The notes beneath the pieces were generated by a model that was given only the letters and a program-made list of their open reading frames with translations, ran no database searches and was not told the origin of the DNA. A stretch of DNA of 64,000 bases from Blasia pusilla (taxonomy: Eukaryota; Marchantiophyta; Marchantiopsida; Blasiales), in NCBI GenBank assembly GCA_050084515.1, contig CM114272.1:33480001-33544000 (forward strand). Direction: 5' to 3'. The stretch's first letter is position 1. Every line of letters starts with the position of its first letter. A program made the translations under genes and the position numbers. Positions 1-10,713 of this stretch are shown here, piece by piece.

Positions 1-318
1 TTTCAAGTAGTATATTAAATATACTACTTCAAAATGATATATATTTTTATTTCTAGGTTATATTTTGAGGTTTAAAAATTTTGCAAAATAATCCATACTA
101 TTGAAATCCGGATTAAAACTCACCCCTTTTCTATGGAATATGTAGAAAATCTTAATGATGTTATGTATTATTCCCAATTTATTTCCTCCTTTTTTTCAAG
201 ATTATAATCATCCTGAAGACTCATAAATTTTTGGTGGATCATTCTTCACATAAATTAGTAATTTTATTCTTGTGCAATGAAGTCCTCTAGAATGATATTA
301 TGCAGCCTTCAGTAGAGG

Positions 319-354
<36 letters not shown>

Positions 355-1440
355 CCCTCTAGTCTTCATCCATATGTACCCTCCTCATTTACTTTACCTT
401 TCCCTTTGCGGAGAAACGACAATTTCATCCTTCTTCCTTATCTCATGTCTCTTGCCTAATGAAAATTTCTTCCCAATTTCTTCTCCTATTTTCTATTCAA
501 ATTTAATTAAAAAAATTCCTTATGAAGATTTCCCTTCTTGAAAAATATATCCCTTTTTCTTTCAAAATTCAACTTTCCTATTCATAATTAAATATTTAAG
601 AAATCCTTACTTATGAACCCTTAATCCCTCATTGTTGTTGAAAATTCAACCTTATCTATCTTTCCCTTATTTCTAAATTGTACATTTTAAAAAAAGTTCC
701 TCCAAAAGCTCCTTCTTATTGAAGATTCTTCATTTTCCTTTTTCACTCCCCTATTTAAAATCAAGATTATGTTTTTTTACCTCATATATTGTTAATCAAA
801 TCACTTAAATTCTTTTCTTTTGAAGCCTTCCAATATTGAAATTTCTCCCTTTATCCTTCCTCTCCCTAGTGGAAATTTAACCTTCTCTCCTATCCCTCAT
901 ACATTAAAAATAAATTATTATACAAAAATTTACTAATAAAACCCTCCCATATTGATAATTTATCAATTTATCTTTTCCCTTCTCTTATTGAAAGTAAATC
1001 CTTTCCTCTCTCTTATTAAGAATTACACACTTTGGGAAAAATTGCTCATGAAGTTTTAACCACCTTCTTTTCTCTTTCCCTTGTTAGAAAAAATTAACCC
1101 CTTTTCCTATAATTATTTAAAGAGCCTTAGACACGTGTCATATTAATGAAAAAAAAACATTTTTACAATAAAATACGCTTGAGAATATAAAGATTATCAC
1201 TTTTGCCATAGTAATGTCCTTTAGTTTATGAATTCTATCTCCAAACTTCAAACTTCAAGCTTATAATCTTTTCCATAATCTACTTATCATTTTTATCCCT
1301 TTGTAGAGTTTTCTCCATTCCGGTAGAGTACAAGTTGTATAGAATATGATTTGGCTTATTAGCCAATTGGTCAACGAATATCGGGGGATCCTCTCTTTGT
1401 GGCTTGAAATGCCATATCTCTGTATATGAGCTTTCGTTGC
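1..1440. other. AT-rich intergenic DNA, no gene seen
   Basis: I see no convincing coding region here. The sequence is strongly AT-rich, with many short pyrimidine-rich stretches and stop codons in all frames. A (TA)15 microsatellite lies at 322-351. Short open frames at 350-541 and 1261-1443 show no motif I recognise. Confidence 0.7.
322..351. repeat. (TA)15 microsatellite
   Basis: Uninterrupted TA dinucleotide run of 30 bases. Confidence 0.95.
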
Positions 1441-1448
1441 CATCGAAC

Positions 1449-1503
1449 AAGGGATACAAGGAGTTGGATGATTGATCTCATCATCTTACTCCTTGTATCC
1501 CTT
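1449..1503. repeat. Inverted repeat, 15-bp perfect arms
   Basis: Arm AAGGGATACAAGGAG at 1449-1463 is matched by its reverse complement at 1489-1503. The loop contains a second small pairing (GATGA/TCATC). With a one-base gap the pairing extends a few bases further outward. Open minus-strand frames start or end on both sides, so this may be the junction of two inverted repeat fragments. Confidence 0.8.
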
Positions 1504-1984
1504 TGTCATAGACCTATGATTGAGGATATAGACAAGACAAGGATGAGGGGGATATATGGATCTTAACCATCGAACAACGAGACCATAGTCAATATATAAG
1601 AAACTCTGGAGACTTCTGGTGAAGTGAATCTTCTTCTCCATGACATTGATTGCGGGATGGTCAATCTTTGTTATCTCATTGACACAACCATACTTTAGGC
1701 CAAGCACGATCATAGTTGTAATAAAGCACCGACTCTTCTTGCACGTATAAAGGGTCCTCCTCCATGTGAATTTCATGGAGCTTCTTGGATACAAGCACAA
1801 CCCTGTATCATATGTCAGTAAGTTATAGGCATCCGATGAGTACTTTTGGCAATGATCCGCTCATCCATGAAAGGACACAATATCCATAGATGATACTTAT
1901 CATATTTTGATCACTACACATGAGGTGGAAGTAATACATGCATACATACATAGTTGCCCATTTATATATGTTATTGTGTGCAAA

Positions 1985-3000
1985 GATATTGTTGCCTAGT
2001 CTACATTGCTATATGCATCCACATAATAGCATCATCAACCTTTCCAACACACACAAAGATTTATACATACATACAAATATACTCATATATACTTTGGAAG
2101 AGCCAAAGTAATCATTCTTGCAAATCTAGCCCAAATTGATATTCACCTATATATACAAGCTACCAAGTGACCATTAACTAGGTCAAAAGGTCATATGAAC
2201 TAAAAATTTTAAAGCAATAGAGCTAAAAATTTACCAACCTCATCCAACCACTCAATCCATCCCACTAACTCCATACACTTTTGATATGATAGAACCATAG
2301 AACTCTAATTTTTTTATCAACTATAATGTGACAACTATTGTATGCATACACATCACTGCATAATCTTTATTCTTGAAAATGTACCTATCCTCACAACAAC
2401 ATCATCAATCTTCCCATCATATGGTAAAATTCTTCCACACAAAATATAATCACACATATATATATCAAAACCATATAACCATCCCCTAACTATCAATTAG
2501 ATCTCCTAACTTTGAGTAGCATTCATCATATCGAACTAATTTGATCATTGTAATATATATATATATATAAAATAAAAGACATACTCATTTTCCCATATAA
2601 ATTGTGTCAAAAGATGGGCTCGAGCATGTCATATATTGTTCTTTAGAAAAACCTTGACAAACCAACATATATGGTGACTACATCCCTTGTAGATCTACAC
2701 AACATACTTCTCAAACTCGTAGGTACAAGGTAACTATAAAGCTTAGATCTACTCTCCCATATACATTGGAAGTTGATATGACATGCAATTACACACATGA
2801 TCCTCCTAAACCATACTGTCCCACTCCTCCAATATTAGCACTCCGCTAAGTAATCTCTCATGGATACATATAATTTTGTGCATTATAGTAACATTTACCT
2901 CATCTTGTTATAGTACATACATCTAATCTCCAAGATGAAACCAGTCAATTGTAGGTAGGTCTAGTGTATGAGCTAGGTACTACATCACCACGATTATGCT
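1985..3000 (-). mobile_element. Decayed Ty3-type 3' end (LTR-like units, polypurine tract, internal part)
   Basis: By eye this aligns with the 3' ends of the better-preserved elements at 11357-11950 and 53858-54560. On the plus strand, 2338 onward reads TGTATGCATACACATCACTGC, matching the LTR terminus TGTSGTGCGCATACACATCGC. About 2483 matches the polypurine tract (CCATCCCCTAACTATC against CTATCGCCCCCTAGCTGGC). 2640-2860 matches 11760-11945 (for example the ACAATTACGCACATGG block). The L-type LTR part lies at about 2095-2331. The copy is AT-shifted, mostly by C-to-T and G-to-A changes, and has no open reading frame. Boundaries are approximate. Confidence 0.65.
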
Positions 3001-4812
3001 ATAGACTCTCTAATCACACAAGTGCCGTGCAAATCTCACTATTGACATCGAAGTCCACATTTATCTCTAAACTATCCTCCTCGTCACTCTCAAAAGTTAA
3101 GTCACTATTTGAATCCAATCACGAGACGGTCCTCCTCCTAGATCTCTTCCCTAACCTTCAACCTTAATAGGAGGATCAACCATTAGCATGATCTCTGATC
3201 CGCCTTAAGGAAATCCTTGATTTTTTTACTATGTTTTATGACTCGTGTGAGTCATGTTTCACATTCCATGACTTGCAATGACTAGTAACTACTTTAGACA
3301 TAAAATCCAAGTTATATTTATTGAATAACTAATATAATGAGACATGCTTTAAACCGAAGGAGACATTCCAACTTGAAATAGGTGGTGCTAATTATATGGG
3401 CATTAAGAGTGTAGATCCCTCACCCTTGGAGAGCTCAAAATGTTCTCCACTTTCTTGAGACGAGTGGATCAAACTGAACCGTAAGTTGGATAAAGTCATT
3501 CCACCAACAAAGGACAATCAATCTTCAATGTACAAAGGAAACAGAAAGACAACAACGATGAGGTGACTTGGGGTACCAAGTTAAGTCTTTCAGAGGGGCC
3601 CAACTTTGGGGACCCTCTGAAGGGACTCTATCCCTTCATCAGAAGTCCCAAAGGGATCCGAAAAAGGATACTTTCCAATGCCTATTGAGGCCCTAGGATA
3701 ATCCAAGGAAGTCGGTCAAAAAAATGATGGGTCTCCTCAATATCACTTGAGAAGACCCGTCCATAAGAATGAAGTGATGATCGAGACAAGCTCTACAAAG
3801 AAACAACAAAGTTGTTCTACTAGAAACATGACAAATTATGATTGTTCACCAAAAATTAGAGCCCCATCCTCGGGCGTTAAGACCACAAAGTCCATCCGGA
3901 AAGTGCCAAAAAGTGCTCGGACAATAGACAAAAAAATATTAGGGAAGAAAGAGTAGTTGAAAAGTGACCTCGCGTACAACTCAAGGTTGAACTTTTAATG
4001 TGAAGTCCAAATAATAGCCATACTAGAGAGTTTCTTCAGATCATGTTTTTGAAAGTCTTAGACATCTACCAACTATGGTCTAAGGGCAAGGATTCTGTGC
4101 TATTTACATCTTTCAATTTTGAGAGGATATTTTTAAGTCTCCATAAAAAAATTGATTGTCACCACAAGCATATATCCATGCGGCCCAATGACAGACGGAC
4201 TTCATGTGTAAAAACAACTTGAAGTCTGAATATCAGATTTTTTTACAAAAAATTGACTAGCTAAACCCACTCACTGCCATCGTTTTTCTGTGTGTTTAAC
4301 AAACAAAATTCCATCCTCTATCTCTTAGATTAACTCTATTGCTAGCTTGAACCGTCTCTCATTCAAAGTGACATTTCCCTCTCTCCATAACGCTCTCTCA
4401 AATCAGAGAGAGCCCAAGTAACCCTCAAGTAACAAGTATAGTAAGAGCACAATTGCTCTCAAGCATAAGAGCATGAGTGGTAGCAAGAGATGGTCCTGGA
4501 AAAGATAGAGAGTGCAAAGTGAAGGCAACGGGAGAAGATTCCATGAGCTTGAGAGAGAGTGTTCTACTCTCTATGCAAGGAGAAACACGGCCCAACGTTG
4601 AGGAGGCAAGCAAAAGTGTGCCACTCTGCACACTAGAGACACTTCCACTATACACGCTAGAGCGCGCGACTACGCTCACAAAATATAAACTCGTGCGAGA
4701 GAGAGAAAGAGAGAGCAGAGCACCGACAAAGCATAGAGAGCGTACAACATGGTGGGAAAGATTTCACAGCCTAGAGAAAAGTCGTGTGAGCCAAGAGTAT
4801 CGATTGCCTAAG

Positions 4813-4816
<4 letters not shown>

Positions 4817-4867
<51 letters not shown>
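4817..4867. repeat. (GA)n microsatellite
   Basis: About 25 uninterrupted GA units. The surrounding 600 bases are also enriched in GAGAGA, which can be promoter-like in plants, but no gene follows that I can support. Confidence 0.9.
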
Positions 4868-4870
<3 letters not shown>

Positions 4871-4959
4871 ATGATTACTAGGGGGTGAGTATGGAGGGAG
4901 TAAGAGGGTGAGAAGAGTGAGGGGAATGGGGATCTGACGTCACAAACAAGCGGCGAAAA

Positions 4960-5025
4960 CCCTAAGATGGGATCAAGGGTTGCAATTAGATCTACTAGAT
5001 CTAAGTCGTTGATCCCATCTTAGGG
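4960..5025. repeat. Foldback: 17-bp perfect inverted repeat with palindromic loop
   Basis: CCCTAAGATGGGATCAA at 4960-4976 pairs with its exact reverse complement at 5009-5025. The loop itself holds a near-palindrome, TTAGATCTACTAGATCTAA. A third partial copy, TTGATCCCATCTTA, occurs near 5093. It may be the tip of a foldback element. Confidence 0.8.
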
Positions 5026-5507
5026 CTCTTATCCCTTACATCTTTTGCTCCAAGAGGGGAACAACGGCTCAGATCTGGTCGATCTGAGCGGTTGATCCCA
5101 TCTTATTGATCTTAGTGCTATTATCTTTTTAAATACATTTTTTTTAAAAAAAAAATATTTTAGAAAGAAATCTTTAGTTTATTTTATCTTTCTTAATTTT
5201 TACACAAATTCTAGCTTTTTTCTTTTTAGAAATATTTCCTTTCTATTATTTATAAAACTTTATCTGCATTTTGTAGAAAATAACCTTTCATTCACTTCAA
5301 CAAAAATTTTATAAATAAAATTTATTCTTTTTAGACAAAAATTATTTCTAAAACATATTTCCACATATTTCATAAATTTAGGAAAATATATTTAGAAAAA
5401 TATGTTTTGTTCTATTTTATCCTTCTTATATTCTACACAAATTTTCTTTTTAGAGATACTTTTTTTCTTTTTAGAAATAGTTCCTTTTCTATTTCAATTT
5501 GTAAAAA

Positions 5508-5925
5508 ATGTCCTTCTACCTACTTACCTTATTGGTGTATGTTCTTCGAATGCCAACTCTCGAGCATATATTAGTGGATGTGGAGAGAATAGACCAATTC
5601 CATCACATTTATAGTCGACTTCATGACGGACATCGATTTGTCCCCTTAGCCATTGAGATGTACGGGGCGATGGGGGAGAGGTTTGACTCGTTCCTTACGG
5701 ATTGCGCCCATCATCTCTAGTCGAGAAATGGGTTGTCCTTAGCCAGTGCGATACTTTATCGTAGGCAACAGGTCTCCATAGCTTTGTAGCGCGCCCAGGC
5801 AAATGGGCTTCTGCGGCGGGCTCAGGCGGTTGGAGATGCCAATGCTAGAGGCCCACTTAGTAGTAGTCATAGTTCTCTAGGTGTTGCTGATATTGTCTCT
5901 GCTGTTGGTGATTTTGGTCCTTAGG
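5508..5925 (+). pseudogene. Short retroelement-derived coding fragment, interrupted
   Basis: The frame starting near 5508 reads VERIDQFHHIYSRLHDGH, FVPLAIEMYGAMGERFD and FLTDCAHHL, then a stop. It resumes as LASAILYRRQQVSIAL, stop, RAQANGLLRRAQAVGDAN. The pattern of a 'FVPLAIE.YGAMGERFDSFL' block followed by 'R.QRVSIALQRAQA..LLRRA' resembles the C-terminal region that follows reverse transcriptase in some plant and algal retroelements. That assignment rests on recalled similarity only. At least two in-frame stops (5718-5720 and near 5788) show it is not functional. No flanking RT domain is visible. Confidence 0.4.
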
Positions 5926-6250
5926 GGGGAAGGCCCCCTTCTTTCTCCTCGGGGCCGGTTCTGGCCTCTTGAGGTCTATTTTTTGGCTCTCTATGCCCCC
6001 TCATTTGAATCGTGATGGGTTCCCCATCCTTTTTTCTACATATATTTTATTTATTTCTTTATTCCATCGCAAACTATGAAGAAACAACCAAACATATTCA
6101 AATGCCTCTCTCCAATGGCAGCACGCTTCTTTATCGCCATATCTTTTAAAATTGGGTTTTTGCTATGAGCAAGTAACGTTAAATAAGCGTACAATGTCTT
6201 GCACGACACTTTCCTTGATGCTTTTAACTTTTTTCTTTTCCACAATATTT
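5925..6250. other. Spacer, no gene seen
   Basis: Mixed-composition DNA between the retroelement fragment and the Helitron remnant. I found no open frame or repeat of note. Confidence 0.5.
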
Positions 6251-6745
6251 TGTGCAGACTTCATCTTCCATCAAATCCTATAGATCTACGTGATTTTTGA
6301 AAATTAGCACGTGTTGAGGCTTAAAAAAGAAATTATGCGCGTCGTGTAGAAAAATTAACACACCATGTAAAAATACCACCTACTATCGCAATTGAAACAT
6401 CTCCTACGTAATTTCATTTAAGTCATGATCCCAATGTCAATATATCCCCACCTCATATATGGGTGCACTTATTTGACATTCCCATGTGCGAACATCTGAT
6501 TCCATCAAATCCTATCGATATATGAGATTTTCGCAAGGTTTTATATTGTGAAGCCCAAAAATGAAAACAAGCTTTCGTGATGTGAAAAGGGAAATCATCA
6601 TGCAAACAAAAAAGATCCACCAACAAGAGTACAAGACGAGGAAAGCGCTTGAAGTTCAACCTACATCTACTCGCGTAGTTGAGACCATTCCAAGTGTTCC
6701 AAATAGCGAGATTTCAAATAATGGAAGTCCATTTGTAAGGTGATA
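6250..6745 (+). pseudogene. Two diverged tandem copies of a Helitron upstream coding block
   Basis: Around 6262-6310 and 6492-6540 the sequence TTCCATCAAATCCTAT is repeated with similar flanks. Both translate as PSNPIDL/I followed by an Arg/Lys-rich stretch. The second copy continues through 6743 with a Lys/Arg-rich frame. The block resembles the 'PSNPIDI...RRA..R' segment often found near the start of plant Helitron proteins. Both copies contain stops, so one tandem duplication happened before or during decay. Confidence 0.45.
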
Positions 6746-7038
6746 TTCAAATGCCTATCTCATTATTTCATATTTCTTCTAATCCTTCAATATTTATATT
6801 GAAGTTATTTCTAATCTTTATAAAGTTCCAATTTTATGACAGAACTTTCTATGAAGATGGGGTTATGGTGGAAGAAAATCATGGAGTTCCTCTTGGAACT
6901 AGTTGGAGAAGATGAAATTATTCAAGATGATTCTATACTTCATGTACTACGACTTATGTATCGCAAGTACTTGACTTACCAAAAATTTCATCTCATAGAT
7001 GTTCCGAGATTGCTTCTACGACCACACCAACTACTTAT

Positions 7039-8178
7039 ATGACACCAAGAGTTGAGTTACCTACACCTACCCCTCCTCAAGAAATAATGTTTGTAGGTGT
7101 CTATGAGGCTGGAGAGAAAACTTGCACTTTTGGTAATATTGGAGATGAAGTTGCTTCAAAAGTACATCTTATGCCTTCTATAGATCATGGAGTTGTATTA
7201 CCAATACAAAGTGCCACAATTCCAAATGCTTCAACAATATGTCCTCTACCAAATATTGATAGATTTGTAAAAGTTAAATATATTACTCAATCTTGCAAGG
7301 CAACCAGATTTCAAAGAAGATGATATCATGAAGTTGTGGCAAAAAAAGAGTTTCAATTATACTAGTGGTCATTAAACGTTGGGCTGTATGAGAGAAATAT
7401 GTCCGTCATGCCAAGCTTTACATTGGAAATGTGAAATAACACGAGTTACAAAGTTTCATGACTCACCATATGGTATGTGTTGTGGGCATGGAAACATAAG
7501 TCTGCCCCTCTTGAAATCACTCCTCTTTTCTTGAAATCATTGATTTGTGGTGTTGGGCTTAGAAGCCTTTATTTTCTTACTCATGCTTGAACTTATAATT
7601 CTGCACTTCAATCAGCGTCCATTGGAGTGCATCTGAATGAGCAAGTTGGTGGGATTGGGCACTTTAGGATTCAAGGTGGGATCTATCATTCTATTGGTCC
7701 CTTACATTCATATCTTGAGGATCATCCCAAATTTGCTCAACTCTATAGTAATGATACTCCAAATGAATTACAAAATCGTGAAAGAGTTAGGTGAATATCT
7801 TCTGGTCTTAATTTAAAGATCTTGAAAGGGCTTTAAGATATGTTACATCAATGCAATCCATATATGCAAGTTTTCCGTGAGATGGCCTATGAAGCAAGTG
7901 ACCTTAGTATGCAGATCATACTAAAGGCCAATAAGAGAGGTCTTGATGCAAAGCGTTATAACTTACCAACGGCTTCCGATGTGGCGACTATTTTACCAAG
8001 TGATGGAAGTGAACACGTTGACCACCGTGATATAGTTGTACGACTTCATGAAGGAGGAGTAAAACGTATTTTTGACCTAAATGAAGCATATATTCCATTA
8101 CACTTTGTTTTGTTATTTGTGTATGGTAAAGCAGATTGGCATCTTGGAATACCTTCAAAAGTCTTCGAAGCACCATAA
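7039..8178 (+). pseudogene. Helitron RepHel pseudogene, N-terminal region
   Basis: Joined across frameshifts and stops, this matches the helitron-like N-terminal domain that precedes the Rep endonuclease. 7618-7800 reads SIGVHLNEQVGGIGHFRIQG, then YHSIGPLHSYLEDHPKFAQL and LYSNDTPNELQNR, the typical 'G.YTFRVQG..YH.IG.L.P......FAQLY.YDT..E...R' pattern. 7840-8178 continues with LHQCNPYMQVFREMAYEASD, DAKRYNLPTASDVATI, then DIVVRLHEGGVKRIFDLNEAY, LHFVLLFVYGKADWH. Stops include TGA at 7321-7323 and TAG near 7362, so it cannot make one protein. It continues into the Rep region after 8180. Confidence 0.75.
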
Positions 8179-8352
8179 ACCCTATATCAATGCTCCATGA
8201 GGTTGGAGACAATGAAATTTTGGATGATTGAATTGATGGGGACCGAGTTGATGGTGATATTATTCAAAAGACAAGGACGAAGAGTGTGACGGCCTTGCAA
8301 TTTGCATGTTTTTTTATTGCAAACATGAGTTAGTGTTGAAGATGACAATCGC

Positions 8353-9112
8353 CTACTACGATTTGGTCGACTTACTCAAGAATATATGATTGACCTCTAT
8401 GCCACTATAGAGATACAACGATTATCATGGCTGCACCTAAATCAGAAAGAGCTAAGGGTTGAATTATTTCAAGGTGCAAAGGATGCAATGCATCGACATG
8501 ATGTGGATGACACAAGATTTGGGAAAAATATTAGATTACCCTCTTCTTTTACCGGAGGTCCATGTCATATGCATCACTTGTATTAAGATGCAATAGCAAT
8601 TTTCAGACACTTGGGGAAGCCCGATTACTTTTTGACTATGACATGCAATCTAAAGTGGGAGGAGATCATGTGAGCTATATAACCTAGTCAATCATCTACA
8701 AATCGACCAGATTTGGTTATGCAGAGTTTTTAGAAGAAGGAATTATTACGACTTATCATCGACAAGAAAATATTGAGTCAAGTGGTAGGATGCATTCATG
8801 TCGTGAAATTCCAAAAGAGGGGTCTACCGCATGTGCATATTCTTATTATTTTAGGTCCTAAAGATAAACCATGTATCACTTCTGATTACGAATGTATCAT
8901 TTCAGTTGAAATCCTTGATCAAGCTACTTATCTAAGGCTTTATTCTACCATATCTAATTGCATGGTTCATGGTCTATGTGGCCCATTAAATTCAAATGCA
9001 CAATGTATGGATAAAGAGACAAAAAAGTGTACAAAAGGGTATCCTACAACTTTTGTTGCCAATACTATAGAGATGGAAGATGGTTATCCAATCTATCGCA
9101 TGTACTTATCAT
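8353..9112 (+). pseudogene. Helitron Rep (HUH endonuclease) pseudogene
   Basis: This holds the Rep nuclease that nicks and joins DNA during rolling-circle transposition. 8353-8584 reads RFGRLTQEYMIDLYATIEIQ through IRLPSSFTGGPCHMHHLY, and after a stop DAIAIFRHLGKPDYFLTMTC, matching the family pattern 'D.Y..IE..RL....NQ...R.E' and 'LP.SF.GG.R.M...Y.DAMA....GKPD.FLTMTCNP.W'. 8770-9100 has the HUH box, FQKRGLPHVHILIIL, with the two metal-binding histidines at 8830-8838 (CAT GTG CAT). It then runs to NSNAQCMDKETKKCTKGYPT and DGYPIYR. The reading frame is broken between 8585 and 8770. Confidence 0.8.
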
Positions 9113-9187
9113 TCTATCTTCACCTCTCTCTATTTATTTTGTGACATGTGAGATGATTTACTCAATAATCATTCTTGCATTTTTGTA

Positions 9188-9460
9188 GATTGGAGAATGG
9201 AGGGTGATTATGAAGGGCGAACATTCATTGGATAATCGTTGGATGGTGCTCTATAATCCATTATTGTATACTTTTTTTTTATCATATGAATTTGGAGATT
9301 ACGAGTAGTGTTTCTACAGTCAAATACTTAGAAAATTTTGTATATAAGGGTTCGGATGTGATATCATTCAAATTGTGAAAAGATAGCGAGACCACAAATG
9401 CAACGGATGTTATCGTTGAGATATCATCATATATGGATGCAAGGTATGGTCCTCCTAACT
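9188..9460 (+). pseudogene. Helitron Rep tyrosine region, degenerate
   Basis: After a gap of about 90 bases that may be a former intron, the frame reads ENGGDYEGRTFIG and DNRWMVLYNP, then at 9319-9375 VKYLENFVYKGSDVISFKL. This aligns with the two-tyrosine box of plant Helitrons (pattern KYLFKYIYKG). The first tyrosine is kept (codon 9325-9327). The position of the second is Phe (TTT, 9337-9339), so the nuclease would lack one of its two catalytic tyrosines. Stops and frameshifts surround the block. Confidence 0.65.
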
Positions 9461-9570
9461 ATATTTGTTCTTCCTTTCAATCTTAGATTGGAGAATGGGG
9501 GTTGATTATGAAGGGCGAACATTCATTGGATAATTGTTGGATGGTGCTCTATAATCCATTTTTGTATACT
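9188..9570. repeat. Direct duplication of an 84-bp Helitron segment
   Basis: 9188-9271 and 9486-9570 are near-identical copies, both starting GATTGGAGAATGG and both encoding the EGRTFIG and MVLYNP region. The copies are about 298 bp apart. Few mismatches separate them, so the duplication is younger than most of the decay around it. Confidence 0.85.
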
Positions 9571-9742
9571 CTATACTTAATCATTAATCTATCTCTTATA
9601 TATATATTTGTAAGATCAAGGAAAGAGATTATATGATTTTCCAAACATGCCTCAAACTAACTTTGAAAACCTTCACGCACATTGATATTTAGAGGAACAA
9701 GAGCTATCATATGATATTGAAGAATTGTTTCAACAGTTATAG

Positions 9743-10015
9743 ATGGGAGAAGCATCATTGAATGAAGAACATGTTATTTGGGATGCTATACATTATGAGC
9801 TTGATCAAATATGTTTGAGTGTTCCACCATCTCCAAAATTATTGTTCATAGATGGTCCAAGTGGAATAGAGAAGACATTTTTATATAATCTTCGTATGGG
9901 AAGTGTGCGAAGTATAGCTTTGGGTGTGACATCATCAAGAATAGTTGCGCCATTGTTAGATGGAGGGCGTATTGCACACTCACGATTCAAGATTCCAATC
10001 AATCTTAATGAAAGT
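9743..10015 (+). pseudogene. Helitron PIF1-type helicase, first part
   Basis: The frame reads LLFIDGPSGIEKTFLYN followed by IALGVTSSRIVAPLLDGGRI and AHSRFKIPINLNE. This is the start of the SF1 PIF1-like helicase of Helitrons, which unwinds DNA during transposition. The Walker A box is GPSGIEKT (9854-9877) where the family has GPGGTGKT, so the last conserved Gly is Glu and ATP binding would be impaired. The frame is then cut at about 10015 by the LTR insertion. The helicase resumes at 21889 on the far side. Confidence 0.8.
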
Positions 10016-10643
10016 TATCACGAATGTTAGGATAGATCAGTGGGATCTAGCAGAGCGTTTGCACGAGTAGTGTAGGGTAGGCCCAGGAGGTCGAGGATGA
10101 CGTGTTGAGGCCCCGGGAAACCCGAGAGAGCAGGTTTCCCCTTCGTTTCGGCTCATTTGGAGCCATATATAGAAACTTACTATTTCGGGTAAGTTTCAAC
10201 ATTAGGGCTAGTCGACTTTCTACTTTTGGAAGTGGCCCTTGACCCGTTACAACAGGTCAAGAGCCAAGGAGGTGACGTGCAAGCATAGGTTATCGTTGAG
10301 AGGGCTTGGGAGAGAGAAGGGGGTATACCTCAAGGAGAGAGAGTTTGAGAGCTCATTCTCTCTTTGTTGAACCTCTTGGCATAAGGCGGCGGAGCTATGG
10401 TCCCTTGCCTTGTCAGTGTAACCCAAGCCTCTCATTAGGAGAGTGGGTTTGGTTTGACATGAGAGAGAGTGCACACCTTTGAGAGCTATGGAGTGAGATG
10501 GTGTAGAGAGAGGTTGGATCTTACTTTATTGGAAATATTTTAGTACTTCTCGCCTCTGTGTATGGATGCCATGAGTTAGCATGGGATCGTGTGTGTTCGA
10601 TGACAACGATATATGTTGTGTAGCGATATGTATGCGCATGACA
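10016..10643 (+). repeat. LTR-like unit, plus orientation (left arm of palindrome)
   Basis: It begins TATCACG (a mutated TGTCACG) and ends TGTATGCGCATGACA. It is the reverse complement of 10714-11354 and, for its first 500 bases, of 21380-21888. It is probably a solo LTR or a fragment of a second element inserted head to head. Confidence 0.75.
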
Positions 10644-10713
10644 AAGTTTTACATTCAAGTAAGTGCCTTATACACTTACAACCCTATTTCCTCAATAAAT
10701 TAATGTAGTTCTT

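Larger units (their letters stand above)
3000..5400. other. Non-coding stretch with simple repeats
   Basis: No supported gene. It contains a 9-bp-arm hairpin at 3589-3621, a (GA)n tract at 4817-4867 and a 17-bp-arm foldback at 4960-5025. Open frames that cross the GA tract encode only Arg-Glu dipeptides and are low-complexity artefacts. Confidence 0.65.

Noticed and set aside
4477-4881. 134-codon open frame with an Arg-Glu repeat tail
   Set aside because: The tail is the (GA)n microsatellite translated; no domain upstream, and the opposite strand is equally open.
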